DNA from: Desulfobacula sp.
GTDB taxonomy: Bacteria; Desulfobacterota; Desulfobacteria; Desulfobacterales; Desulfobacteraceae
Length of the DNA stretch: 21,456 nt
Direction: 5' to 3'
Assembly: GCA_027858355.1 (NCBI GenBank)
Contig: JAQICW010000612.1
Span: 1-21,456 of the forward strand
Shown here: positions 6,827-15,008 of the stretch, one piece after another
Position numbering within the stretch: the stretch's first letter is position 1
Layout of the letters: each line of letters begins with the position of its first letter
The notes under the pieces: model-generated
Seen by the model: the letters and a program-made list of their open reading frames with translations, nothing else
The model's database searches: none
What the model was told of the DNA's origin: nothing
Program-made: the position numbers and the translations under genes

Positions 6827-8950
6827 ATGAATTTTGAACAACCCAAGCCAGATTCCAAAAAATATTCGGATCTCATATCAGAGATTCAAAAAGGGATAAT
6901 TAAAATTCCCAAATTTCAACGTGAGTTTGTCTGGAGCATTGAGAAAACAGCAAAGTTATTGGATAGTATTCTAAAAGGGTATCCCATCGGCACATTTATC
7001 CTTTGGCAGACCGATGAACGAATCAATGATATAAAAAATGTCGGGAACCTGGAAATTCCTCCAACTCCTGAAGGCACCAAGGTTCAGTATGTGCTGGATG
7101 GTCAGCAACGGATTACCTCTCTTTATGCGGCTTATCTCGGAGCAGAAATACAAAAAACAGGTGAAAAAAAAATCACCAATTATCATGATATCGTGGTCAA
7201 CCTGGATAAAGATATTAATGGGAATGACAATCAGGTAATCTCCGCAGAACCCTTAGGTGAAAAATATTTATCTCTTAACGAAGTGTTAAATTTTTCGTTC
7301 AGCAAGGCCAAGGCGTTATCTGATAGATTCAGCGAGGATGAACTTGAGCTGGTGGACAGCTACTCAACTGCTTTTAAACCCTATGCATTTTCCACTGTTG
7401 TACTCAGAAAGGAAGACATAGATTCTGCTATTGAGGTATTTACCCGTATCAACACCGGTGGGCAGACCCTTACCCTGTTTGAAATCATGGCAGCGAAAAC
7501 CTATGATGAAAAACAAAATTTTGATATGCAAACCAAATGGAGCGCCTTTATAAAGGAACTCAAAGACATTAAATATGAAGGGATCTCCAGCACGGTTATC
7601 TTGAGTGTACTTTCGTTGATATTGAGCCGTACCAAGGAGTGCAAACGCAAAACAATATTGACACTTGATAAGCAAGTCATCATTGATACCTGGGATGACG
7701 CCATTTCAGCGCTCAAAGACAGCATTGACTATTTCAGAACGACTTATCGGATTCCTGTATCACAGCTACTGCCATATGATTCATTATTGGTGCCTTTTGC
7801 CTATTTCTTTTACTACAAGAAAGAAAAGCCCCAGGCGCAACAGCGTAAATTTCTGGAAGAATTTTTCTGGCGAATGTCGCTTTCGTTCCGGTATTCCAGT
7901 TCTTCTGAGTCCAGGTTGGCCCAGGATATCAAGCGGATAGATAAAATACTCAACAATATTGAACGTCCAGACTACAGTGACATCAAAATATATTTAGATT
8001 CACCCCAAGCCCTGATCGACACCAATTTCAGTGCAGGAAACAGTTATTGCAAAGCAATCTTGTGCCTCTTAGCTTATCAGGAACCCAAAGATTTTCAGGA
8101 CAACGGCAAAGTTATTCTTGATAATTCATGGCTTAAGGTAGCCAGCAGTAAAAACTACCACCACTTCTTTCCAAAGGCATATTTAAAGGACAAAACCCCA
8201 TTTAACAGCAACAGCCTTATGAATATTACATTTGTCAGCGATCATCTCAACAAGCATAAAATTGGCTCTAAATCCCCTGCCACCTATATTGGTGACTTCA
8301 AAGATGAAAACGATCAAATTAACACGGCTTTGAATTCCCATTTTATTGACCTCAACGGATTTGGTATTGAAAGCGACGACTATGCGGTGTTCCTTCAAGC
8401 CAGGGCCAAGCGTATTTTTGATGAACTGAAAGCCAGGGTTGAGCTGACCCACAAGGAACCGGTAAAAGGAGAGATAGAAGAACTTATTTTAGGCGGCGAA
8501 TCTGAAACGGTCGAGTTTAAATCTACCTTACGATATGACCTGCGCCAGAAAACGATGAATAAAAAACTGGAATATGTTGTTGCTAAAACCATTGCCGCAT
8601 TTCTCAACAGCAATGGGGGAAATCTTTTAATTGGTGTTGATGATAACATGAATGCACTGGGATTGAATGATGATTTGTCTACATTGAAAAAAAATGATCT
8701 GGATGGGTTTGAGTTGAAACTGATTGAAGTGATTCAAACCTATATCGGCAATGAATATAGCACCCATATCAAAATAAATTTTCCAAAGTATGACCATCAA
8801 ACAATTTGCCATGTTAAAATTTCCAAAAGCAGCAAACCCATATTTACTGCATTTGAAGGGCGGGGAAAATTTTTTGTCCGATCCGGTTGTTCATCACAGC
8901 CGCTGAGCCGGGAAGCACAAAGCATTTATGAAAAAGAACATTGGGATTAA
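6827..8950 (+). CDS. DUF262 (GmrSD-like) - DUF1524/HNH - AlbA_2 (Schlafen-type) fusion protein
   Basis: 707 residues; the ATG follows AAAGGAAATC. Residues about 10-240 form a DUF262 domain: IPKFQREFVWS, GYPIGTFILWQ and the DGQQR signature at 91-95, which in GmrS/DndB-like proteins belongs to an NTP-binding ParB/Srx-type fold. Residues about 400-520 carry a DUF1524-like His-Me/HNH region with NYHHFFPKAYL (H445/H446), the expected nuclease centre. Residues about 555-695 form an AlbA_2 domain: SETVEFKSTL, FLNSNGGNLLIGVDD and the C-terminal FFVRSGCSSQ. DUF262-DUF1524 proteins act as modification-dependent (type IV) restriction enzymes such as GmrSD. A C-terminal AlbA_2, found in Schlafen-like nucleases and regulators, is an unusual addition and may add nucleic-acid binding or RNA cleavage. 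It is followed by a broken hsdM in the same unit. Confidence 0.88.
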   Translation: MNFEQPKPDSKKYSDLISEIQKGIIKIPKFQREFVWSIEKTAKLLDSILKGYPIGTFILWQTDERINDIKNVGNLEIPPTPEGTKVQYVLDGQQRITSLYAAYLGAEIQKTGEKKITNYHDIVVNLDKDINGNDNQVISAEPLGEKYLSLNEVLNFSFSKAKALSDRFSEDELELVDSYSTAFKPYAFSTVVLRKEDIDSAIEVFTRINTGGQTLTLFEIMAAKTYDEKQNFDMQTKWSAFIKELKDIKYEGISSTVILSVLSLILSRTKECKRKTILTLDKQVIIDTWDDAISALKDSIDYFRTTYRIPVSQLLPYDSLLVPFAYFFYYKKEKPQAQQRKFLEEFFWRMSLSFRYSSSSESRLAQDIKRIDKILNNIERPDYSDIKIYLDSPQALIDTNFSAGNSYCKAILCLLAYQEPKDFQDNGKVILDNSWLKVASSKNYHHFFPKAYLKDKTPFNSNSLMNITFVSDHLNKHKIGSKSPATYIGDFKDENDQINTALNSHFIDLNGFGIESDDYAVFLQARAKRIFDELKARVELTHKEPVKGEIEELILGGESETVEFKSTLRYDLRQKTMNKKLEYVVAKTIAAFLNSNGGNLLIGVDDNMNALGLNDDLSTLKKNDLDGFELKLIEVIQTYIGNEYSTHIKINFPKYDHQTICHVKISKSSKPIFTAFEGRGKFFVRSGCSSQPLSREAQSIYEKEHWD

Positions 8951-9063
8951 TGTAGAAGCTTTTTCTACCGCCAAAGTATCTTGCATTCTGTTTTCCGGCG
9001 GTCTATCATGCCTGCGGAAACTCATTGCTGGTTGGATATTGGAAATTTGGAGAAAAGGACACA

Positions 9064-9444
9064 ATGGTAAACAAGAAAGCAGATGATCAGCCCTTTGAAA
9101 AAACCCTCTGGCTGACGGCAGACAAACTGCGAAAAAATATAGATGCCTCGGAGTACAAACACGTTGTTATGGGGTTGATTTTTCTCAAGTACATTTCAGA
9201 TTCCTTTGAAGAGCTGCATGCAAAACTGGTTGAGGGTAAAGGGGAATACGAAGATGCCAACCCGGAAGACAAGGATGAATACATAGCGGAAAGTGTTTTC
9301 TTTGTTCCTGAAATTGCCCGTTGGAGCTTTCTTGCCGGCCATGCGAAACAGCCGGATATCGGCAAGCGGATCGATGATGCCATGGTCATTTTTCATTTTC
9401 TTTTCATTTTCTCATTTTCTTGTCGGACCAAATCAACAGGTTGA
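9064..9444 (+). pseudogene. hsdM: Truncated type I DNA methyltransferase subunit (N-terminal part)
   Basis: The ATG at 9064 follows GGAGAAAAGGAC, a good ribosome binding site. The first about 107 residues match the helical N-terminal domain of HsdM: FEKTLWLTADKLRKNIDASE, MGLIFLKYISDSFEEL, and WSFLAGHAK...IGKRIDDAM. A normal HsdM of about 500 residues would continue into the SAM-binding domain with NPPF/Y. Here homology stops at about 9384, and the frame runs 19 more residues through a low-complexity CATTTTC-rich stretch (9387-9420) to a TGA. No hsdS or hsdR follows. It is a broken gene, left by a deletion that joined it to an unrelated 3' end. Confidence 0.8.
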
Positions 9445-9478
9445 AAATATTAAACAAACCTTAGAAAAACACCACTAA
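9417..9478 (+). pseudogene. Possible C-terminal scrap of another gene
   Basis: In a different frame from hsdM, the sequence just after the low-complexity stretch reads FLVGPNQQVENIKQTLEKHH and then stops (9476-9478), 59 nt before the next attC left box. It looks like the natural end of a lost gene, but it is too short to identify. Confidence 0.25.
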
Positions 9479-9537
9479 AAACATCTTAGGTTAACGTTTT
9501 CGACCCCAAAAATAGCAGTTTAAGAATCTGAGCTGAT

Positions 9538-9587
9538 TTCAAACAGCCAAATGAACCGGACGAACCGGTTATTTAGAATCGTTCAGC
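9538..9587 (+). repeat. attC-like site 8
   Basis: Left box TTCAAAC (9538-9544), right box GTTCAGC (9581-9587). AACCGG (9554-9559) pairs perfectly with CCGGTT (9565-9570). CCAAAT (9547-9552) pairs with ATTTAG (9571-9576) with one mismatch, and G9553 is unpaired. The next gene starts 38 nt later. Confidence 0.7.
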
Positions 9588-9625
9588 GCTTACAAGGAAA
9601 AATCTAAATATTTAAAGGAGATGCT

Positions 9626-10750
9626 ATGCATCAAGTCATATTTTATCCAGTTAGCAATGGAGATACCAGTCAAATTGTTCTAAACAACGGCAAGCGGATT
9701 CTTTTTGATTTTAGACATCAAATTGGTGATGGCCCCTCAATTAATTTAATAGACCAACTAACGAAAGAGCTAAAAGAAGCGAACAAGGATTATTTTGATA
9801 TAGTTGCTTTCACTCATAGCGATAAAGATCACATCGAGAATAGTACGGAATTCTTTGAATTGCAACATGCAGAAAAATATCAAGGCAATGGACGCATAAA
9901 AATTAAAGAATTGTGGGTCCCTGCCGCAATGATTTTGGAAACCGCAACAACTACCGAACAAAGCAGTGAGTTTGTGATATGGAGGCAGGAGGCACGTTAT
10001 AGGCTGAAGAAAGGGAAGGATATTCGGATTTTTTCAAAACCAGATAAATTGAAAAAATGGTTGGAATCTAATGGTATCACACTTGAATCTCGACGACATC
10101 TTATAACTGATGCCGGTCAAATAGTAGATGGTCTAAACATGAATAATGATGGAATGGAGGTTTTTTGTCACTCTCCATTTATTAAGCATACGGATGAAGG
10201 AGATGACTTAAGGAATCCAACTGCACTTATTTTTAACATTAGATTTCAATCAGGGACTAATATTTTCGACTATTTGGCAACTGGTGACTCTGAATGGCAA
10301 ACCCTTGAAGAAATAGTCAGCATTTCGAAATATCACGGTAACCAAGACCGTCTTGCTTGGGATTTGTTTGATTTGCCACACCATTGTAGCTATAAAACTC
10401 TAAGTGACGAAAAAGGAGAGAAGGAAACAGTCCCAACGACTCTTGTAAAAGAATTGCTTTTATCCGGCAAAGAAGGAGCTTATATAGTGAGTTCAAGCAA
10501 TCCTATTGGAGACGATAATGACAGTTATAAGCTGATCCAACCTCCACATATTCAGGCAAAAAAATGTTATTTGAGATATCTAAGACAAATTAATGGCGCA
10601 AAATTTCTGGTTACAATGGAGGAGCCAAATAAAAAAATACCAGAACCACTTATTTTTAATATTGGGAATGATGGTATTACTTTAAAAAGCGTGGCTATCC
10701 CGGCTACAGTCCTTGCAACCTCCAAACCTGCACCAAGGGCTGGCGAATAA
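9626..10750 (+). CDS. Metallo-beta-lactamase-fold protein (ComEC-like hydrolase type)
   Basis: 374 residues; the ATG follows AAAGGAGATGCT, a strong ribosome binding site. The MBL fold shows LFDF with D28, the metal motif THSDKDH (H64, D66, D68, H69), TGDSEW with D221 and LPHHCS (H252/H253). The layout THxHxDH / TGD / PHHGS is that of ComEC- and nuclease-like MBLs, with D66 replacing the usual second His and C254 replacing the Gly of HHGS. It probably hydrolyses a phosphoester in the cytoplasm, since there is no signal peptide. It lies 2 nt before the E2-E1-JAB gene, so the two are translationally coupled and likely act together. From memory, MBL-fold genes have been noted beside bacterial E1/E2/JAB genes. 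The substrate cannot be read from the sequence. The C-terminus ends PRAGE. Confidence 0.88.
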   Translation: MHQVIFYPVSNGDTSQIVLNNGKRILFDFRHQIGDGPSINLIDQLTKELKEANKDYFDIVAFTHSDKDHIENSTEFFELQHAEKYQGNGRIKIKELWVPAAMILETATTTEQSSEFVIWRQEARYRLKKGKDIRIFSKPDKLKKWLESNGITLESRRHLITDAGQIVDGLNMNNDGMEVFCHSPFIKHTDEGDDLRNPTALIFNIRFQSGTNIFDYLATGDSEWQTLEEIVSISKYHGNQDRLAWDLFDLPHHCSYKTLSDEKGEKETVPTTLVKELLLSGKEGAYIVSSSNPIGDDNDSYKLIQPPHIQAKKCYLRYLRQINGAKFLVTMEEPNKKIPEPLIFNIGNDGITLKSVAIPATVLATSKPAPRAGE

Positions 10751-10752
10751 GT

Positions 10753-13011
10753 ATGGATTACATTGTTTTTGGTGAGTCATTAACAGATTTAAATTCTGAA
10801 AGTCTTAAACATCCTTTTGCAAAAAAGACACTGAAGCTTTGCCAGGAAAAAGGTAGCTTCGATGTGATTGAACTGCGAAAAATTGATTTAGGACCAACCG
10901 AATACAAAGATATCATTATTGTTGATTGCGTCAATGATCAAGTCCCTTCACGAAATACACAAGGAATTAAAGTCCGTGAAAGATTGGCCTTGGTCTTTCA
11001 AGAGAACAAGATTCCGGAAGTTAGAGCCCTTCGAAAAAATTTTCCATTAGTATCCCATCTGAATCATGTCCCGCCAAATGAACCAGTTAGCTTTTGTTTA
11101 TATTTTCAAGATTGGACTACAGTTGAAAGGACATGGACACCGCAAAAACACCTTAAAAGAATTTTATGGTGGTTAACAGAAACTGCAAAGAACTTATTAC
11201 ACAGGGAAGATCAAGCACTTGAACGGTTGTATTTTGAAAGCCCATTTGAGATTGTACTGCCCCCAGATTATAAAGAAAAATTTAATGACAAATCGCTGTT
11301 AATGATTTGTTGCCCTATTTTGTTATCAGATAAAGAGTTAAAAATTATAAGAGTTAAATTTGTTGATAGTAAAAGAAAAGAAACTTCTGATCTTCCGAAT
11401 CTTGAAATATTTACCCTTAACTCCCCTCCTGTTGTTCACTGTCAAATAAATTTTACACCCAATTTGCTTGGCAGGCTTCATGATCAATATCTTGAAAGGG
11501 GTTTTAATCTGTTTGAGAGTTTATGTAAATCCATTAAAAATCGTTCAGAGGGCGGGCTCACATTAAAATCTGAAGACCGTTGTCTCATCATAGTCAATAC
11601 ACCAATTAAAAGAACATCTGACTCAAGTGTAGAAACAGTATACACAAATGCATTCCATACTACAGTGGGCATAACGGTTTTAGGGAAAGCCACTGGTGTC
11701 CTTCAAGATGGAATGGATGGTAAACTTTATGCCGTCCCCATTTTGGGTAATTTGGTACAACAGAACACAGAATGGAGAAGTTTGGAAATTTTACCAATTG
11801 AGGTTAAATCCGATGTCGACAGATTGTCTGCTCAAAAACAATCAGGAATTGAACCTGAAAAATCAAAGTTCAAGGGGATTATCATAGGGGTTGGCGCGCT
11901 GGGAGGTGCTGTGTCTGACATATGGACAAAAGAGGCATGGGGCGAGTGGGTATTTGTTGACGATGATATTCTCAAATCACACAATACTATCAGGCATATA
12001 GCCCGCAATAGTCATATTGGTCATTATAAAGCTGAGATTGTGAAATATTTAGTAGATGACAATTTCCATCCAGGCCATTATAATTCTTCAGCGATTATTG
12101 ATAAAGCCACTAATTGGGATAACCAAAAGCTGAAATCAGCTATTGATTCTTCAAATTTGATTGTAGATATATCGACAACATTGGATATTCCCAGAGAACT
12201 TTCTCTTGTTACTGATATTGGTCGATCTTGTTCTCTTTTTGTTACACCTTCTGGTACAGGGTCGGTATTAATGCTTGAGGATGAAGAAAGGAAAACAAGA
12301 TTAGACTCTCTTGAGGCTCAATATTATAGAGCTATCATTAATAATGAATGGGGTGAAGATCATCTCACTGGAAATTTAGGGCATTTATGGGTGGGGGCTG
12401 GGTGCCGGGATATATCGGCTGTAATATCTTATGAGACAATTCAACTAAATGCTGCAATATTAGCAAGACAGCTTCGTCTCCATAAAGAGAAATCAGAATC
12501 ATTGATTCGGGTGTGGGCTTTAAATGATCATTCCGGTTCTCTAATCTGTGAGACTATTTCTGCTGAATCTGCAATTTATACAGAAGAATCAGGTTGGAGA
12601 ATCATTTGGGACAATGAGATTACGAATAAACTTAGGGCTATAAGGTATGAGTCTCTTCCGAGTGAAACAGGAGGGATTATTTTAGGATATGTTGATCACA
12701 AAATCAGATCTATATTTATTGTAGATATTCTGCCTGCCCCATACGATAGTGATTCAAATACAACTGGTTTCACACGAGGTGTATCAGGTTTGCGTGAGAC
12801 CCTTGAAAACGTTTCTGTTCGAACGGCCAATATAGTAGGTTATATTGGTGAATGGCACTCTCACCCTGCATTTTCATCAGCAGAACCAAGTACTCTTGAC
12901 TGGGAGTTAATTAGAACAATATCAAAAATAATGGCAAATGATGGCGAACCTGCTCTTATGCTAATCGTCGGATCTGCCGGGGACATAACTCTAACTGTGA
13001 AGGAACACTAA
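10753..13011 (+). CDS. E2-like / E1-like (ThiF) / JAB (JAMM protease) fusion protein
   Basis: 752 residues in three parts. Residues about 1-180 are E2-like: SHLNHVPPNEPVSFCLYFQD with the candidate thioester Cys C115, then WTPQKHLKRILWWL. Residues about 370-610 form an E1/ThiF Rossmann domain: IIIGVGALGG (G379-x-G381-xx-G384), VFVDDD, the HNTIRH arginine region and VGAGCRD with C551, a possible E1 Cys. Residues about 625-752 are JAB/JAMM: SETGGIILG (E638), then EWHSHP (H702, H704) and STLD (S713, D716), all metal and catalytic residues present, though the spacer before S713 is one residue longer than usual. Such fusions combine the roles of Cap2 (conjugation) and Cap3 (deconjugation) of type II CBASS and of other bacterial ubiquitin-like systems. 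No ubiquitin-like protein or CD-NTase is encoded nearby, so its target is open. Confidence 0.9.
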   Translation: MDYIVFGESLTDLNSESLKHPFAKKTLKLCQEKGSFDVIELRKIDLGPTEYKDIIIVDCVNDQVPSRNTQGIKVRERLALVFQENKIPEVRALRKNFPLVSHLNHVPPNEPVSFCLYFQDWTTVERTWTPQKHLKRILWWLTETAKNLLHREDQALERLYFESPFEIVLPPDYKEKFNDKSLLMICCPILLSDKELKIIRVKFVDSKRKETSDLPNLEIFTLNSPPVVHCQINFTPNLLGRLHDQYLERGFNLFESLCKSIKNRSEGGLTLKSEDRCLIIVNTPIKRTSDSSVETVYTNAFHTTVGITVLGKATGVLQDGMDGKLYAVPILGNLVQQNTEWRSLEILPIEVKSDVDRLSAQKQSGIEPEKSKFKGIIIGVGALGGAVSDIWTKEAWGEWVFVDDDILKSHNTIRHIARNSHIGHYKAEIVKYLVDDNFHPGHYNSSAIIDKATNWDNQKLKSAIDSSNLIVDISTTLDIPRELSLVTDIGRSCSLFVTPSGTGSVLMLEDEERKTRLDSLEAQYYRAIINNEWGEDHLTGNLGHLWVGAGCRDISAVISYETIQLNAAILARQLRLHKEKSESLIRVWALNDHSGSLICETISAESAIYTEESGWRIIWDNEITNKLRAIRYESLPSETGGIILGYVDHKIRSIFIVDILPAPYDSDSNTTGFTRGVSGLRETLENVSVRTANIVGYIGEWHSHPAFSSAEPSTLDWELIRTISKIMANDGEPALMLIVGSAGDITLTVKEH

Positions 13012-13103
13012 ATCTGATGCTCTTTTATTTTGGTAACCAAATATCGGCTACCTTATCAAATTATGTTTTCCGACCATATGTCTATAACCAGGATAAATAA
13101 AAG

Positions 13104-14336
13104 ATGTCTTCTAATGGTGGATTGACAATTAGATTAGCCTTTTCCGGAGGAGGTTTCAGAGCTACATTTTTTAGCCTTGGGGTTTTTAGAAGACTTGTAG
13201 AATTAAACCTTCAAAATAGTGTGTCGCATATTGATTCGGTGTCTGGAGGTAGCTTTACTGCTGCCCAAATTATGTGTGCATTATCTAATGGAAGTTTCAA
13301 AACAATACAAGATTTTGATGCCAGAGTAACAAAGCCCTTAATTAAACTAGGCCAATGTCAACTTAGACGAAAAATATTACGAAAAATACTTTATCCCGCA
13401 CTTCCTAGAAATAGATTTAGTATGCTTTTCCCGCATTTCTTAGATGATTTGATCTTCAAGAATAAAAAACTTACTGAATTACCAAACTATCCTGTGTGGA
13501 GTTGCCATTCAACTTGTTTGAATACAGGCAAAAGGTTTCGATTTAGACAAAATGATATGGGAGGTAATTTATTAGGGGTCACCAAAGATATTAGAGATAT
13601 TAATGTAGCTTTTGCAGTTGCTTGCTCAGCAGCCTTTCCAATAATGTTTGCACCAATCAAATTAAAATCTGCTAAAAGACATTTTTATAAAAAATGGTGG
13701 TCAACCAAGCCTATTTTAAATATGGCGGCTATGCCAGAAAATTTCTATTTATCCGATGGTGGGGTTTATGACAACCTTGGATCCGAAAGTATTATTAAAG
13801 ATAAAGTTCCTTTTATAATTTGTGATGCATCTGCATTTTTGGAGACGTGGAATCTTGCTGAGAAGCCCAATTGGTTTTCTCTTTTAAATCGCCCTTTGGA
13901 CGCTGGCTTGGAACAAGTTGTCATGCTCAGAAGAAGACTTTTATATCGTGAAGCAACTAAATCGTATGGATTTCAACTATTATTGAGAGATCCAATACAA
14001 ACTTTTATTAAAAATCCAGATAACTTTGGGTTTTTAAGCAATAATAAATATGACTTGCCAAAGTACAACACACTTACTGAAAGCAACCAGAACTTATTAA
14101 GCCGACTCAGAACAGATTTAGATGGATTCCACAATATTGAGATTGATTGTTTAATGTGGTCTGGTGCTGTAAAAATGGATGTTGCTATAAAAAGATATCT
14201 GCAAGATTTTATTCCAAAAAAACTAATAAAAAATGTACCTGATCTACCTAAATATACGAGCCACCAGATTAAAAAGATATTAAGATTGGGAGCAAAGCGA
14301 AAATACCTTTCCAATCTACATGAAAAACTGGGGTAG
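13104..14336 (+). CDS. Patatin-like phospholipase, probable membrane-degrading effector
   Basis: 410 residues. The ATG follows CAGGATAAATAAAAG. The patatin core is clear: FSGGGFRATFFSLG (oxyanion loop GGGxR), SVSGGS with nucleophile S47 (the first Gly of GxSxG is Ser), and LSDGGVYDN with catalytic D218. No signal peptide or membrane anchor is visible, so it should act from the cytoplasm on inner-membrane lipids, as CapV does in CBASS. It is the last gene of the operon, 92 nt after the E2-E1-JAB gene, with no terminator seen between them. The final residues are SNLHEKLG: the C-terminal Gly would suit a substrate of the E1/E2 module, but that is speculation. The region after D218 is unlike typical short patatins and may be regulatory. 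Confidence 0.9.
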   Translation: MSSNGGLTIRLAFSGGGFRATFFSLGVFRRLVELNLQNSVSHIDSVSGGSFTAAQIMCALSNGSFKTIQDFDARVTKPLIKLGQCQLRRKILRKILYPALPRNRFSMLFPHFLDDLIFKNKKLTELPNYPVWSCHSTCLNTGKRFRFRQNDMGGNLLGVTKDIRDINVAFAVACSAAFPIMFAPIKLKSAKRHFYKKWWSTKPILNMAAMPENFYLSDGGVYDNLGSESIIKDKVPFIICDASAFLETWNLAEKPNWFSLLNRPLDAGLEQVVMLRRRLLYREATKSYGFQLLLRDPIQTFIKNPDNFGFLSNNKYDLPKYNTLTESNQNLLSRLRTDLDGFHNIEIDCLMWSGAVKMDVAIKRYLQDFIPKKLIKNVPDLPKYTSHQIKKILRLGAKRKYLSNLHEKLG

Positions 14337-14398
14337 CTATCTGTTGACACAGCCTCAATAAAATGGACTCGAAGTTAAACTAATTTTGAGAAAAAATG

Positions 14399-14448
14399 TT
14401 TCAACAATCCAAATGACCCGGTCAAGCCGGTTATTTGGGTGGTTCGAC
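14399..14448 (+). repeat. attC-like site 9
   Basis: Left box TTTCAAC (14399-14405), right box GTTCGAC (14442-14448). CCAAAT (14409-14414) pairs with ATTTGG (14433-14438), G14415 is unpaired, and ACCCGG pairs with CCGGTT with one mismatch around loop TCAAG. The preceding 50 nt (about 14353-14398) resemble dispersed repeat copy A. Confidence 0.75.
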
Positions 14449-14551
14449 GACAATAAATTAAAAAAAAGAGCCTGATTCCACTATAAGAATAGATATAAAT
14501 AATGGAAACTAAAAAATCATGGAATCCGAATCCACCTTACAAGTTTTAATC
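14449..14551 (+). other. Second unit interior without a gene
   Basis: Only 103 nt separate attC-like sites 9 and 10, with no ORF of note. It could be a non-coding cassette or a deletion scar. It is part of the 672-nt stretch 14337-15008, which otherwise holds two attC-like sites and two gene remnants. Confidence 0.3.
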
Positions 14552-14643
14552 GCATAACGACCGCATGCACAACCGATCACCGGCAGCATCGGCTTTTGGC
14601 AAATTGAGCATCCCGGTTGCCAGTGGCGGGTGATGCGTTGCAT
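14552..14643 (+). repeat. attC-like site 10, long form
   Basis: Left box GCATAAC (14552-14558), right box GTTGCAT (14637-14643), 92 nt in all, nearer to the usual attC length than the other sites. Short arms such as CGCAT and ATGCG pair near the ends and the middle is GC-rich, but pairing is imperfect. Confidence 0.4.
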
Positions 14644-14657
14644 TAAAGAAAAAAAAT

Positions 14658-14783
14658 ATGAAAATCGAATCTGTGAGAATAGAGAATTTTAAAAGTTTCA
14701 AGGATGAAACAATCAAATTTGACAACTATACTTGTTTTGTCGGGACAAAAGGCATTGAGGACGAAAATAAAAGGAAATCTTAA
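14658..14783 (+). pseudogene. Head of an AAA ATPase gene (SMC/OLD-like), cut at Walker A
   Basis: The 41-codon ORF reads MKIESVRIENFKSFKDETI then YTCFVGTKGIED. This is the typical N-terminus of AAA_15/OLD-type ATPases, where the last part should run FVGPNGAGKS. The Walker A loop is broken after FVGT: the next residues do not match and the frame stops at 14781-14783. The rest of the protein (several hundred residues in the family) is missing. The sequence after the break (AATAAAAGGAAATCTT) resembles the leader of the unit at 6804, so a deletion may have joined this head to another cassette start. Non-functional. Confidence 0.65.
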
Positions 14784-14786
14784 ACA

Positions 14787-14945
14787 GGGTACCATAAAAA
14801 GGATAATAGAGCCTCCAGGGGGTTAAATAAGAATCCTCTTGCGATTGAGAGGGCATTAAAAATCACGTGGGAGAAGGATCAAAAATCTGTTTCCCTTGTC
14901 AAGCTGGTTGAAAATATTGTTGATTTTGCCAGGGAAAGCAGATAG
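14787..14945 (+). pseudogene. C-terminal remnant of an unknown gene
   Basis: An open stretch of 52 codons without a start codon reads GLNKNPLAIERALKITWEKD, then SVSLVKLVENIVDFARESR and TAG. The composition looks like true coding sequence and the GC content rises toward that of the mod gene downstream. It may be the end of a gene once lying upstream of mod. Family not recognised. Confidence 0.4.
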
Positions 14946-15008
14946 TTGAATCATTGGTAGTACAGGCCGATTAAGCGGACAAGGGAAGAGAATGACAAAA
15001 GGAATAGA

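Noticed and set aside
9025..9063. Upstream TTG start for the hsdM fragment at 9025
   Set aside because: HsdM-like sequence begins after the ATG at 9064, which has a good ribosome site; the extra residues do not look like the family.
6827..9444. Complete type I R-M system made by the DUF262 gene and hsdM
   Set aside because: HsdM is only an N-terminal fragment and no hsdS or hsdR is present; the DUF262 protein is a separate enzyme type.
9626..13011. CD-NTase (cGAS-like) domain in the MBL or E2-E1-JAB protein
   Set aside because: I looked for the GS...DxD nucleotidyltransferase signature and did not find it; the MBL metal motif is clear instead.
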